Positions 16,352 through 26,149 of a DNA stretch of 64,000 nucleotides are shown here, piece by piece. A program made the position numbers and the translations under genes. This DNA is from JADKAV01 sp963732355 (GTDB lineage: Bacteria; Actinomycetota; Actinomycetes; S36-B12; UBA10799). Position 1 is the stretch's first letter. The number at the start of each line of letters is the position of its first letter. The notes below the pieces were generated by a model, which worked only from the letters and a program-made list of their open reading frames with translations, was not told the DNA's origin and did not search any database. The DNA is taken from contig CAVSZD010000006.1 in NCBI GenBank assembly GCA_963732355.1, positions 1 to 64,000 of the forward strand, read 5' to 3'.

Positions 16352-18124
16352 ATGATCCGTAGCACTGCTGCACTCGCAGCTCTCGCGCTAGGCGTCGGCC
16401 TCACGGTGGCACCAGCGACCGCGGATGATCTTCTACTGGGAGCTGGCCAGCGCATCGACGGTGCGGCGGCTCAGGACCGTGCGGCCCAGGTCACGGCTCC
16501 TGCGGGCGACGTCAACGGCGACGGCATCGACGACATGGTGATCGGGGCGCCAGATGCCGACCATCTCGGTCGCGATCTTTCGGGCGCCGCCTACGTGGTC
16601 TTCGGGTCGGAAACACCGGCACCGGTCATCGACCTCAACGCGCTCGGGTCGCGTGGCTTCGTGATCGGGGGCTCTGCAGCGGGGGACCGTGCCGGGACCG
16701 CGGTCGCCGGCGCCGATGACCTCAACGAGGACGGACTGGATGACATCATGATCGGGGCGCCGGGCGCGGACTTCAACCTGCGCGACGGCTCGGGTTCGGT
16801 GTATGTGATCTTCGGCAGCGCGTCCACCGACCCGCTTGACCTGGCAACGCTTGGCACGCGCGGCGTGCGGATCGACGGTGCGGCCACTGGCGACAAGTTC
16901 GGCTCGTCGGTGACAGGTGCAGGCAACGTGAACGGCGACGATCGTTTGGACATCGCCGCAGGTGCGCCCGGAGCCGCAGCCGCGTGGGTGATCCTCGGAC
17001 CCTTCGGCAGCGGGCTCGACCTGTTCGCCCCCGGCCCGTCCGCCTACCGGATCGGTGGCGGAGGCAACGGGACCGGCGCCGCTGTGGCCAACGCCGAGGA
17101 CATCAACGGCGACGGGCGCGACGATCTGCTCATCGGCGCGCCGGAGGCCGGCTTCAACTCGCGGATGGCGTCCGGATCGACATACGTCGTCTACGGCCTT
17201 GCTGCCCCGAGCACGATCTCCTTGGCCAGCCTGGGCGGGGCCGGGTACCGGATCGACGGAGCGGCAGCCACCAACGACAGCGGTTCAGCGCTGGCCACCG
17301 GCGACATCAACGGCGACGGCCTGCCCGACATCCTCATCGCCGCCAGGAGCGCCGACAACAACGGGCGCAACGACTCCGGCTCGGTCTTCGTGGTGTTCGG
17401 GACCCCCACCCCCGGGCCACTCGACCTGGCGAACCTGGGGACCGGAGGGATTCGGATCGACGGGCCGACACTCAACACCCGGTTCGGCCCGTCGGTCGCT
17501 GCGCTGGATCTGAACGGAGACAGCATCGACGACCTGGTCGCCGGCTCGCCCAACGCCGACGCCAACGGTCGGACGGATTCGGGGACCGTGTACGTGATCA
17601 ACGGGGGCCCGAACGTGGCCAGCCGGGATCTGGGCACGTCGTCGGCAGACCGGCAGTTCGATGGGGCCGCCGCGGGGGATCTGGCCGGCGCATCGGTGGC
17701 GTCGATCGGCGATGTCAACGGTGACGCCGGTGAGGACCTGCTGATCGGTGCGCCCGTAGCGGGGAACAACGCCCGCCCCGGTTCCGGCTCCGGGTACGTC
17801 GTGTTCGGCGTCCCGATCGAAGACGACCCGCTGCCAGAGACCAATCGCCCCGCCGCGACCTTGAAGGTCAAGGCCCGCAAGGCCAGCAAGAAGATCCCCC
17901 GCACGGGCAAGGTCCGGCTTGTCAAGAGGATCAAGGTCGGACCAGGCCAGACCGCCCGGATCAAGGTGACGGCCAAACCCAGGCGGACCAAGGTGACCAA
18001 GACCGCGACCAAGGTGAAAGTCCGCACCCGCAAAGCGCCCAAGGGCAAGTTGACCGTGCGGATCACCGCGTCCGGCACCGGCTACACCCCCACCGCCTGG
18101 AAACGAACCTGGAGGGTCCGCTGA
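16352..18124 (+). CDS. Secreted FG-GAP (integrin alpha-like) beta-propeller protein
   Basis: A 590-residue exported protein: a signal peptide in the first 25 residues, then about seven FG-GAP repeats, each with a calcium-binding loop like DVNGDGIDDMVIGAPDAD and a following GSVYVIFGS strand, which should fold as a beta-propeller. The last 90 residues are a Lys/Arg-rich beta domain ending TWKRTWRVR. One blade (around 16930-17000) has a shortened GNVNGDDRLDIAAGAPGA loop. AAGGAG precedes the ATG. Likely an extracellular adhesion or binding protein; ligand unknown. Confidence 0.85.
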   Translation: MIRSTAALAALALGVGLTVAPATADDLLLGAGQRIDGAAAQDRAAQVTAPAGDVNGDGIDDMVIGAPDADHLGRDLSGAAYVVFGSETPAPVIDLNALGSRGFVIGGSAAGDRAGTAVAGADDLNEDGLDDIMIGAPGADFNLRDGSGSVYVIFGSASTDPLDLATLGTRGVRIDGAATGDKFGSSVTGAGNVNGDDRLDIAAGAPGAAAAWVILGPFGSGLDLFAPGPSAYRIGGGGNGTGAAVANAEDINGDGRDDLLIGAPEAGFNSRMASGSTYVVYGLAAPSTISLASLGGAGYRIDGAAATNDSGSALATGDINGDGLPDILIAARSADNNGRNDSGSVFVVFGTPTPGPLDLANLGTGGIRIDGPTLNTRFGPSVAALDLNGDSIDDLVAGSPNADANGRTDSGTVYVINGGPNVASRDLGTSSADRQFDGAAAGDLAGASVASIGDVNGDAGEDLLIGAPVAGNNARPGSGSGYVVFGVPIEDDPLPETNRPAATLKVKARKASKKIPRTGKVRLVKRIKVGPGQTARIKVTAKPRRTKVTKTATKVKVRTRKAPKGKLTVRITASGTGYTPTAWKRTWRVR

Positions 18125-18765
18125 ACGATCCGGTACTCATCGACAGCGACCACCCGGCGGTCGTCGAGTTCGCGCGCCGGGCACAGGGCAAAACCGACGT
18201 CGAGGTTGCGGTGGGACTGTTCTACGCGGTTCGCGATGGCTTCCGCTACGACCCTTACCGGATCGACCTCACACCATCCGGGATGCGGGCAAGCACCGTG
18301 CTGACCAACGGCTATGGATGGTGTGTCACCAAGGCGACCTTGCTGGCCGCTTCATGCCGGGCGCGCGGGATCCCGGCCCGGCTCGGTTTCGCCGACGTGC
18401 GCAACCACCTGTCGACGCAGCGCATGCGCGACGTGATGGGCACCGACGTCTTCTACTGGCACGGCTACACCGAGATCCGCCTCGAGGACCGTTGGGTGAA
18501 GGCGACCCCGGCTTTCAACATCGAACTGTGCGACAAGTTCGGCCTGCTGCCACTGGAGTTCGACGGCCGCACCGACTCCATCTACCACCGGTTCGACCGG
18601 GCGGGCCACCTGCACATGGAGTACGTCGCCGAGCGTGGGCATTACGACGACGTTCCGCTGGCCCAGATGACCGCCGACTTCATAGCCCTTTACCCGGGGT
18701 GGCGGGAGGCGATCACGCAGCCAGGCGACTTCCTCGCCGACGTGAACCGCGAGACCAGCGGCTGA
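18121..18765 (+). CDS. Transglutaminase-like (papain-fold) protein
   Basis: About 214 residues with the transglutaminase-like triad: Cys in NGYGWCVTKATLLAASCRA, His in FYWHGYTEIRL and an Asp/Asn position near VKATPAFNIEL. Homologous reading continues upstream of the GTG at 18211 (LIDSDHPAVVEFARRAQ), and the only suitable start is CTG at 18121, five bases after GGAGG and overlapping the FG-GAP stop codon. Such proteins are proteases or hydrolases of peptide bonds; substrate unknown. The start codon is the uncertain part. A terminator-like hairpin covers its stop. Confidence 0.75.
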   Translation: MNDPVLIDSDHPAVVEFARRAQGKTDVEVAVGLFYAVRDGFRYDPYRIDLTPSGMRASTVLTNGYGWCVTKATLLAASCRARGIPARLGFADVRNHLSTQRMRDVMGTDVFYWHGYTEIRLEDRWVKATPAFNIELCDKFGLLPLEFDGRTDSIYHRFDRAGHLHMEYVAERGHYDDVPLAQMTADFIALYPGWREAITQPGDFLADVNRETSG

Positions 18766-18782
18766 CCCTGCAGAAGGGTCAG
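18762..18782. terminator. Bidirectional terminator hairpin between convergent genes
   Basis: CTGACCC and GGGTCAG form a perfect 7 bp stem with a 7-base loop. The stem carries the stop codons of both converging genes (18765 on +, 18779 on -). There is no U-tract, so the termination strength is uncertain. Confidence 0.5.
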
Positions 18783-20482
18783 TTCGCAGTTTCGTCGGCC
18801 TGCATCTGCGCCACAAGTCGCGCAGTGTCGGCTGGTGTCCACCCTTCGAGCTGGGTCATGGCGGCCCAAGACTCCGCGTTGGACTGCGGGGAGTACATGT
18901 GGCCGTGGCCGACCGGCACCGAACCAGCGGCCGGCAGGTCCAGTGCAACCTGCCACATCGTGACAATAGGCACCCAGGTCATCTCGGAAGGGATGTCCGG
19001 GCCACGCTGGCCGGGCAGCAGCCACTGCGGCTCCTCGAGCGCCAGATCTTGGCTGAAGAACACGACAGGGTCGGAGGAGTGCTGCAGGTACACCAACCGG
19101 GTGGGGCCCCACCGCTCCTCGGCGGCTTCATCGATCTGCGAGCCGGAAGACGTGAACTGGACCGTGCGGCCCCCCTCAAATGCGGGAAGCCACGCCGGAC
19201 TTCCGGAATCGCGGTCTGCCTCGATCTCGTTGTGCAGCGGGTTCACGAATGGCGGCCCGGACATGAACGCACCATCGATCGGCTCATTGACCAGGTTGAT
19301 CGAGTTGAGGATGCTCTCAACACCGTACGAACCCAGCGAGAGCCCGTAGAGGTACAGGTCCGGTCGGGAATCCTCCGGCAGGGTGGACCAGTAGTCATGC
19401 ACAGTGTCGAACACCACCCGGGAGGTGTCCTTGACCGCCTGCTGGTCGGCGAGCAGCGAGATCCAACTGGGGAGGAACGAGTACTGCACACCGGCGATGG
19501 CGGTGTCGCCGTTGTACATGTACTCCAGGGGATCCACGGCAGCGGGGTCCAGGAAGCCCGTGCCCGTCGTAGTAGCCACGACCAGCAATTCACGATCGAA
19601 TGCACCGGTCCGCTTGAGTTCCTCGAGCAGCAGGTCGGCACGGCCTTGCAGTGTGGGTTCGGTGTCCAGGCCCACGTACACCCGGATCGGCTCAACCGCT
19701 CCGCCACCGCTGAACTCGTCGATCTGCTGGACGGTCGGCCCCGTCGCTACGAAATCACGGCCCTTGCGGCCCAATGAATCCCAGGTGACCTGTGATTGCG
19801 CCCCACCAGAGCGCAGCGTGGATTGTGTCTGCACCGTCCCTTCGGTGGTCGCGGTGTCGCGGGTCGAAAACATCGCATTGGCACCGGTGAAGAAACCCTG
19901 GACAAGAACGCCGGTCACAAGTGACCACACCAGCACCAGAAGTACTGCGACACTGATCACCTGGGAGAGGCGCGCAGACAGCCGCCTGCCCAGCAGGCGG
20001 GTGCCGAACGCTGCGAGTTTGCGCAAGGCGCGGGAAACGATCAAGATCAGGCCAGCCACGAGCACCGTAACCACTGCGATCACCGGCCACGTGGTCGGCG
20101 AGATCGGTGGCTTCTCGAAGATTCCGCGCACCTCGTTCTGCCAGCCCACGTACTGCCAGAATGCCGAGAACACGGAGAACGCGATCAGGGCGAGAATGAC
20201 GATCTTGATCCACTTGCGCCACGACTGCCTCGGCACCGGAATCTCCAGGAAGTGCCACAGAGCCTGGCCGCCGGCGCCGATGCCGTAACCGATCATGATC
20301 GTGATCCCGGAGGCGATGCCCTGCACGTAGCCGGCACGGGGAAGCAGCGATGGGAACAGCGAGAACGCGAAGAAGAGGGCCGCGACGGCCAAGCCCACGC
20401 CGCTGAAGTGCCGGGTGAACACCCTTGGTAGCGGTGACTCCTCGTCCGTTGGCCGTGCGTCAGTCTCGATGGCCGTGGCCAT
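18779..20482 (-). CDS. Alpha/beta-hydrolase family membrane protein (PF15420 + PF10081 type)
   Basis: A 567-residue protein. The first ~220 residues hold five or so membrane segments (GLAVAALFFAFSLFPSLLPR, IKIVILALIAFSVFS, VISVAVLLVLVWSLVTGVLV). A catalytic domain follows with PIRVYVGLDTEPTLQGRADL and the nucleophile elbow GLSLGSYG. This architecture is widespread in actinobacteria and hydrolase activity is inferred from fold. GGAGAAGAAC precedes the ATG. A second member of the same family is encoded at 22061-24037. Substrate unknown, possibly a membrane lipid. Confidence 0.85.
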   Translation of the reverse strand: MATAIETDARPTDEESPLPRVFTRHFSGVGLAVAALFFAFSLFPSLLPRAGYVQGIASGITIMIGYGIGAGGQALWHFLEIPVPRQSWRKWIKIVILALIAFSVFSAFWQYVGWQNEVRGIFEKPPISPTTWPVIAVVTVLVAGLILIVSRALRKLAAFGTRLLGRRLSARLSQVISVAVLLVLVWSLVTGVLVQGFFTGANAMFSTRDTATTEGTVQTQSTLRSGGAQSQVTWDSLGRKGRDFVATGPTVQQIDEFSGGGAVEPIRVYVGLDTEPTLQGRADLLLEELKRTGAFDRELLVVATTTGTGFLDPAAVDPLEYMYNGDTAIAGVQYSFLPSWISLLADQQAVKDTSRVVFDTVHDYWSTLPEDSRPDLYLYGLSLGSYGVESILNSINLVNEPIDGAFMSGPPFVNPLHNEIEADRDSGSPAWLPAFEGGRTVQFTSSGSQIDEAAEERWGPTRLVYLQHSSDPVVFFSQDLALEEPQWLLPGQRGPDIPSEMTWVPIVTMWQVALDLPAAGSVPVGHGHMYSPQSNAESWAAMTQLEGWTPADTARLVAQMQADETAN

Positions 20483-20551
20483 GTTCTTCTCCGGTTTCCG
20501 TCAACTGCTTCCAAGGTAACCGGAGGCGTACACGCACCTGTGAGTGACCGG

Positions 20552-21932
20552 TCAACTGTTGTTGCGCACACCACCTGGCGGGAACGTGCGATTGGGCATT
20601 TGCGCTTGCGTGCCAGCAACCGTGGCGTCAGCGTCGAAACCCACGCCACCATAGGAGCGGACCATCTCGAAGTACGTGTTCGCCCCGGCATCCTCCAGTG
20701 CAGCCAAACCCTTGATCGGGATCAGCCCGACGAAGGTCGTCAGCCCGACTCCGTTCATGCACGTGCGCAGGTACGGCGCCATCCGCTTAGGAGTGCTCAG
20801 GTCCCTGCGGCACAGAGTGCCAATGTCGGCGCGGAACTTCTCATCGATCTCCAACCGACTCCACTGCCGGAAGTCCACGTACTGCTTCTCGATCGCATCG
20901 AAGATGGTCACCCCAGCGTAGGCCGCGTCGTGGATGTTGCAGGCATTGCGGATCTGCACCGCAGTGCGGTCCTCGCCGTACCCGTATTCGCGCACATCGC
21001 CGAAGTAGTTCTGCAGCGATTCGGCTGCCTTTCCGTATCCGGCCGTGCCGCAACCGTTCACATTGGCGCGTGAGATCGGAACCGCTATCGACAGCCACCT
21101 GCACTTGATCGGGCTGTAGTTGCCGGCCTGGTCCTTGGCCTGAGCGCACCAGTAGAACGGTCCCGAGCCTTTGGGCGGCTTCTTCAATGTGGTCGAGTAG
21201 CGCCCGTTCTTCACAAAGCCTTTGGTGCTGGCCCCACCCACGACCGTTCCGCCGGAGTACATACGCATCGTGCCCTGCGCCTTGCCGGAGTTGTCGGCCA
21301 TGGCGAACGTGAGCTTCAGCGGGTAGTCAGCGATGTTGCCGAAGCGACGCAGCGCCTTCTTGCCGGCGTCCACGTAGATCTCCGAGCGCTTCTCCAGCGA
21401 GATCGTTGGCTTCTCGCGTGTCGGCTGAGGTCGCAACCACGGCCAATGAGAAGCTGACGCTCGGCCCGCCGCACACGCCGTAGTCGTTGCAGTTGCGAGA
21501 GGAGACCGATGCGGAGATGTACCCGATGACATCGCCGATCTTGTCATCAGCGTCGGGTTTCGGCGCGGTCGTGGACAGGCTGTAGGGAAGTGTGTACGTG
21601 CCGCCTCCGACGCGCTGGGAGAACGACGCACCATCGGTGCCGCTCAAGGAGGCGCTCTGCGACAGGTTCGTGACATAGCCCTGCCCGATCGTGAACACCG
21701 CCGATCCACTCAGCGTGACGGTGCTCCCGGCCCGGACGACCCCGTCGTAGGAGCCGGCCAGTTCCGGCGGCGGGGCGGTGGCCCCGGACAACGACCAGGT
21801 CAGGGTGTGGCCGCCGGATTCCTGCGTGCCCGAAAAAGGCGTGCCGGTTTCGGCAAAGGTTGTAGCGGTGGTTCCGATGATGAGGACCACGGCGGCGGGG
21901 ATCGCCAGCCGGAGGGTCGTTGAGACGTGCAT
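20552..21932 (-). pseudogene. Secreted phospholipase A2-like protein, frameshifted
   Basis: The ATG at 21932 starts a signal peptide (MHVSTTLRLAIPAAVVLIIG). A beta-rich exported region follows, and the frame breaks near 21405, where SVSFSLAVVATSADTRE must join KPTISLEKRSEIYVDAGKK in the next frame. The downstream half has NGCGTAGYG and then RNACNIHDAAYAG, which fits the Cys-x2-His-Asp-x2-Tyr core of phospholipase A2, with further cysteines (GTLCRRDL, RTCMNG). This suggests an exported PLA2-like lipase with a large N-terminal domain. The motif match is by eye. Confidence 0.6.
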
Positions 21933-22060
21933 GGGACGCCCCCTTTCCCCATGTCTCAAGCCTACGCCCGGTCAACTCCCGCGATGGTTGCGTTCTGGCA
22001 ACACCGGGATCACACGCTTTGGGGGAACCACCGGCCGCCGAACTTGGCACAATGTGTCGG

Positions 22061-24037
22061 GTGACCGATACGAACGAGGACCTTGATCTCTCCGCCCAGG
22101 CCGGCATCCTGCTCGGCGCCTTCATGACGGGGCGATCCTTCCAGCCCAACCTGCTGACTCGCGCCACCCGGGACCAAGCGATCCTGTCGGGGGTCGCGGG
22201 CTCCTCGGGGTACGGCTGGGGGACCTCGGCGCATTCCTTGTTGCGGGCGGTCGCGCGGCGCTTCGGCAAGACCGATTTGGCGTCGAGCCTGGTGGTGGAT
22301 TCGGCGGCCGTGGCGATCGGTGCGGCGGTGCACAGGGCGTTGCCGTACCAGGAGCACGAGAGACCCGGCCGCGCCTTCGCCCGGCTCGCGGCATCGGGTT
22401 ACGGCGCCGCAGGTGCGGCCGGCCTGGCTGCGGCCGCAACCCGCTATGTGCCCGGCCATCGCTCGGTCGTCACGAGCGCGACCGCCGCCGCACTCGCAGG
22501 CGTTGGGTACGCCACGGTGCACCGCTCCAGCGCAGGCTCAATGGACGCCACCGACGGCCGCGCACACGAGAACATCACCCGCAGCGTCTCCCCACCCAAG
22601 GCAATCGCTGCGGCCACCGTCACCACCGGCCTGCTCATCGTCGCCGGTCACGGTGAGGCGAAGTTGAGCAAGGGATTGTCGCGGGTGGCGGCCGCCGTGC
22701 TCGGTGGCCAGGCAGCCGACCACCGCACCGCCGGCCGTCTGGCATCGTTCGCAGCGCTTGCCGGCGCCGGGTGGGGCGCGGTGACTCTGGTCAACCGGAA
22801 GCTGGCAGTTTCAGGCAGCCAGGCCGACGTGTCGAACCTGGAGCCCCCCACCTTGGCCGAGGTGACCGGTGGGCCCGGGTCGCTCATCCCGTGGGAGAAG
22901 CAGAGCCGCGAACCAGGCCGGTGGTTGCGCGAGGCGTTGACGCCCGAGCAGATCACCGCGGTCATGGGCGAGCCGGCAAAGCAGCCGATCCGGGTGTACT
23001 CACCCATCACCGGCGCCGACACCGAAGAGGAACGCGCCGAACTGCTGCTGGCCGAGATCGATCGCACCGGGGCGCTGGACCGACCGGTCTTCGCCCTGTT
23101 CTCCCCCACCGGCTCGGGCTACGTCAACTACGTGGCCACCGACACCTACGAGTACCTCGCACGCGGGGACTGCGCCTCGGCGGCCATCCAGTACTCGGTG
23201 CTGCCCTCGGCCCTGTCGCTCAACCGGGTCGGGATGGGCACACGTCAGACCAAGATGGTGATCAACGGGATCATCGATCGCCTACTCAAGCGACCGGTCG
23301 ATCAGCGGCCACGCTTCATGATGTTCGGCGAAAGCCTGGGTTCGCAGGTCAGTCAGGAGATGTTCCGCGGCCAGGGCATAACCGGCCCGACCGGCATCGG
23401 GCTCGAGGCCGCGGTCTGGATCGGCACACCGAACGCCACCAAGTGGCGCGACGAGATCTGGGGCGACCGGTCGGTGTCCCAGGTCCCCGACATCGGGCCG
23501 GGCAATGCGTTCCTCCCCCGGGCCGTGCGCGACTGGCGCGGCCTCTCAGACGACCAGCGCGGACAGGTGCGTTACCTGTTGCTGCAGAACGGTGACGACC
23601 CGATCCCCAAGTTCGGCCCGTCCCTTGTGTGGCGCCGGCCACCGTGGCTCGGCCCCGACGCCAAGCGTCCGCCCGGATCACCCAGGGGCACGGCGTGGCA
23701 ACCGGTGGTCACGTTCTTCGCAACCTTCCTGGACATGCAGAACGCGCTGAACCCCACGCCGGGCATGTTCGACGAAGGCGGGCACGATTACCACCGCGAG
23801 ATCCCGCAGGCAATCCGCGAGGTGTTCGGCTTGCATGCCGATGACGAGCAGTTTGCCCGGATGCAGGAAGCGCTGCGAAACCGCGACCTGCACTTCGCGG
23901 TACAGCGTGATTGGGACGCCGCAGTCGCAGCCCCGGAGGACAAGCGCACCGAGGCCGAGGAGAAGGTCGAGAAGCGAGTCAGCGAATGGGTGGGGCACGA
24001 GCTCACACCAGAAGAGGTGGAGAAACTCGCGGAGTAG
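22061..24037 (+). CDS. Alpha/beta-hydrolase family membrane protein (PF10081 type)
   Basis: A 658-residue protein related in its C-terminal half to the gene at 18779-20482: PIRVYSPITGADTEEERAEL, the FALFSPTGSGYVNYVAT strand and nucleophile elbow FGESLGSQVSQEMF, ending in an acidic/basic helix. The N-terminal third is Ala-rich and hydrophobic with several possible membrane segments. GTG at 22061 is preferred; CACAAT ends seven bases before it, although ATG at 22052 is possible. It ends 18 bp before family A palindrome copy 2. Enzymatic role inferred from fold only. Confidence 0.8.
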   Translation: MTDTNEDLDLSAQAGILLGAFMTGRSFQPNLLTRATRDQAILSGVAGSSGYGWGTSAHSLLRAVARRFGKTDLASSLVVDSAAVAIGAAVHRALPYQEHERPGRAFARLAASGYGAAGAAGLAAAATRYVPGHRSVVTSATAAALAGVGYATVHRSSAGSMDATDGRAHENITRSVSPPKAIAAATVTTGLLIVAGHGEAKLSKGLSRVAAAVLGGQAADHRTAGRLASFAALAGAGWGAVTLVNRKLAVSGSQADVSNLEPPTLAEVTGGPGSLIPWEKQSREPGRWLREALTPEQITAVMGEPAKQPIRVYSPITGADTEEERAELLLAEIDRTGALDRPVFALFSPTGSGYVNYVATDTYEYLARGDCASAAIQYSVLPSALSLNRVGMGTRQTKMVINGIIDRLLKRPVDQRPRFMMFGESLGSQVSQEMFRGQGITGPTGIGLEAAVWIGTPNATKWRDEIWGDRSVSQVPDIGPGNAFLPRAVRDWRGLSDDQRGQVRYLLLQNGDDPIPKFGPSLVWRRPPWLGPDAKRPPGSPRGTAWQPVVTFFATFLDMQNALNPTPGMFDEGGHDYHREIPQAIREVFGLHADDEQFARMQEALRNRDLHFAVQRDWDAAVAAPEDKRTEAEEKVEKRVSEWVGHELTPEEVEKLAE

Positions 24038-24055
24038 GCGCGGCCACAGCCGGTT

Positions 24056-24125
24056 GGTTAGAGGTTGTGCTGTTGGTTAGAGAATCCACGCGTTGTTTTG
24101 CTAACCAACAGCACAACCTCTAACC
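24056..24125. repeat. Intergenic palindrome, family A, copy 2
   Basis: Perfect 25 bp arms (24056-24080, 24101-24125) and a 20-base loop with GAATCCACGCGTTG. The loop is nearly the reverse complement of that in copy 1 and matches that in copy 3. Located between two plus-strand genes, ending 33 bp before the NuoD-like start. Confidence 0.92.
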
Positions 24126-24158
24126 AGGGCTTCAACGGCACTCTGCCACGATGTCCCC

Positions 24159-25178
24159 GTGGAGATTCTGGACATCCCGCTGCCACCGTCGCACCCCGCG
24201 GGGCACGGGTTGCTGCGCATTCGCGGCACCGTGGTGGACGACCGGATCGAACGGGCCGAGGTCGTTACCGGGCTCATGCACCGGGGCGCGGAGAAGTTGT
24301 TCGAGTCCCGCGATTACCGCCAGATCCTGTCCTTGGCCAACCGCCACGACTGGCTGAGCAGTTTCGACGGCGAGTTGAGCGCCGCGCGGGTGATGGAAGA
24401 GGCGCTGGGGATCCAAGTGCCCGAGCGGGCGGCAGTCCTGCGCACGGTCATCAGCGAGGTATGCCGGATCAACCACCACCTCTACTGGCTGGCCGAAACG
24501 GTTGCGGCAGTCGGCGGCGACGCCGCCACGATGCGTGCGGCCCGAGCCGACCTGACGCACGCCCTGGACCTGTTCACCGGCGCCCGCATGCACCTGATGA
24601 TCGTGCGGATCGGTGGTCTGAGTCTGGACATGGACGACGGCTGGCTGGCCGGCCTCCCCCTTGACCAGTGTCTAGCCGGGCTTGATGCTCTGGACGAGGT
24701 GAGTGCGACGTTGACCGGGGTCGCGGTCCTGAACAGGGAGCAGGCCGTCGCTTTCGCCACCAGCGGGGTGGTTGCACGGGCCAGCGGCTGGGACCGGGAC
24801 CTGCGCGACTACTTGCCGCATGTGACCAGCGAAGCCGGCGACGCCCTGGCCCGGATGCAGTGCCTGGCCCAGGAGATCCGGGTTTCAAGCGACTACCTGC
24901 GCTCGGTGCAGGTCCCGGGCGGGGAGATCGACACGAAACTCCCGCGCTCGATCCGGCTGCCCGAAGGTGAGTACTACGGCGCCAGCGAAACCGGCTCCGG
25001 GGTCAACGGGTGGTGGATCGTGTCCAGCGGGGATGTCGTCCCGTGGCGGATGAAACTGCGCTCGGCCAGCTTCAACAACGCCGCCGCGTTCGGCGCCTGC
25101 CTTCCCGGCACGCGAGTCGCGGACCTACCCGCCGCGTTGATGAGCTTCCTGCTGGTCGCCGGGGACGTGGACAAATAA
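24159..25178 (+). CDS. Orphan NuoD/hydrogenase large subunit-like protein
   Basis: A 339-residue protein resembling the 49 kDa subunit of complex I and group 4 hydrogenase large subunits: PPSHPAGHGLLRIRG, THRG-like GLMHRGAEKLFESRDYRQIL, SEVCRINHHLYWLAE and a C-terminal GSGVNGWWIVSSGD and FNNAAAFGACLPG. It is shorter than a usual NuoD (about 390-440) and the usual C-terminal DPCxxCTxR-like end is missing. No other Nuo genes are nearby. The GTG at 24159 is chosen by homology. It could be a repurposed NuoD paralogue; function unknown. Confidence 0.75.
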   Translation: MEILDIPLPPSHPAGHGLLRIRGTVVDDRIERAEVVTGLMHRGAEKLFESRDYRQILSLANRHDWLSSFDGELSAARVMEEALGIQVPERAAVLRTVISEVCRINHHLYWLAETVAAVGGDAATMRAARADLTHALDLFTGARMHLMIVRIGGLSLDMDDGWLAGLPLDQCLAGLDALDEVSATLTGVAVLNREQAVAFATSGVVARASGWDRDLRDYLPHVTSEAGDALARMQCLAQEIRVSSDYLRSVQVPGGEIDTKLPRSIRLPEGEYYGASETGSGVNGWWIVSSGDVVPWRMKLRSASFNNAAAFGACLPGTRVADLPAALMSFLLVAGDVDK

Positions 25179-25193
25179 GCCACCGGCGACCAG
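25152..25193. terminator. Bidirectional terminator hairpin
   Basis: A perfect 11 bp stem, CTGGTCGCCGG (25152-25162) with CCGGCGACCAG (25183-25193), separated by 20 bases that include the stop codon of the NuoD-like gene. The converging OpuC-type gene ends at 25202. No U-tract. Confidence 0.55.
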
Positions 25194-25201
25194 GGAAGTT
25201 G

Positions 25202-26149
25202 CTAGAGCAGGCCCTTCTCGGTCAGCCAGTTCGTGGCCACCGTCTCCGGGCTCTCCCGGTCGATCTCGACCTGGGCGTTGAGCTGCTGGAGCTCATCGGT
25301 GGTCAGCGCCGCCGACACGGGGTCAAGGGCGGCGGTGATCGTGTCCGTCACGGCGTCGGTGTTCAGCGCAGGCAGGATGTTCTCCGCGGTCTGCAGACCC
25401 TTGTCGTCCTCGAGCACCACCAGGTCGTTGGCCGACACCGAGCCCGACGAGGAGAACACGAGGCCCACGTTGACCTTGCCCTGCTTGAGCGCCTGGATCG
25501 TCAACGGCCCGCCAGCGTCCAGCGGGACGAACGAGCCGACCTTCACGTTGTAGGTCTCTTCCAGACCCGGCTCGCAGAACGGCCGCTTCGGGCACTCCGG
25601 CGGTCCACCGAGCGTGATGGGTGAACCCTGGGAGTATTCACCGAGCTGGGTCAGGGTCGTGAGGCTGTTCTGGCTGGCGAAATCGGCGGTCACCGCGAAG
25701 GCGTTCTGGTCCTGCGCGGGCGAGGGGGTGAGCAGCGTCAATCCCTGCGGCTCGGCCAGTTTCTGGGCTTCGGTGAACGTGGCGTCGGCGTCACCACTGG
25801 CAACCTGCGGGGAGTCGGGGCCGTTGACCTCCTTGTTAAGGAACTCGGTGAGGCTGCCCAAGTACTCCGGGGTCAGTTGCACCTCACCCTTCTCCAGCGC
25901 CGGCACGATCACCTCGCGGGTCGTGAGCTCCTTGATGGAGGCGTCGATGCCCTGGGCCTGCAGCACCTGCTGGTACATGGAGGCCAGGATCTTGGTCTCG
26001 GAGAAGTTGGTTGTCGCGATGGTCACCGGAGCGCCGCCGTCGGCCGGGGAGGCGCTGGCGTTGGTGTCACCGTCGCCGGAGCTGCAGGCCGCCAGCACCA
26101 GGGCACCGGCCGCGAGGAGGGTCAATTTCGAGAAGCGTCGCGCTGTCAT
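25202..26149 (-). CDS. Osmoprotectant ABC transporter substrate-binding lipoprotein (OpuCC/ProX family)
   Basis: A 315-residue lipoprotein: signal MTARRFSKLTLLAAGALVLA with lipobox LAAC, then a glycine betaine/choline-binding domain with TTNFSETKILASMYQQVL, LTPEYLGSLTEF and a C-terminal LTTDELQQLNAQVEID. It should capture quaternary amines outside the membrane for the permeases and ATPase encoded at 27.2-29.6 kb. ATG at 26149 fits the lipoprotein signal; the sequence TTGGAT lies six bases before it. It is separated from its partners by the serine protease gene. Confidence 0.88.
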   Translation of the reverse strand: MTARRFSKLTLLAAGALVLAACSSGDGDTNASASPADGGAPVTIATTNFSETKILASMYQQVLQAQGIDASIKELTTREVIVPALEKGEVQLTPEYLGSLTEFLNKEVNGPDSPQVASGDADATFTEAQKLAEPQGLTLLTPSPAQDQNAFAVTADFASQNSLTTLTQLGEYSQGSPITLGGPPECPKRPFCEPGLEETYNVKVGSFVPLDAGGPLTIQALKQGKVNVGLVFSSSGSVSANDLVVLEDDKGLQTAENILPALNTDAVTDTITAALDPVSAALTTDELQQLNAQVEIDRESPETVATNWLTEKGLL

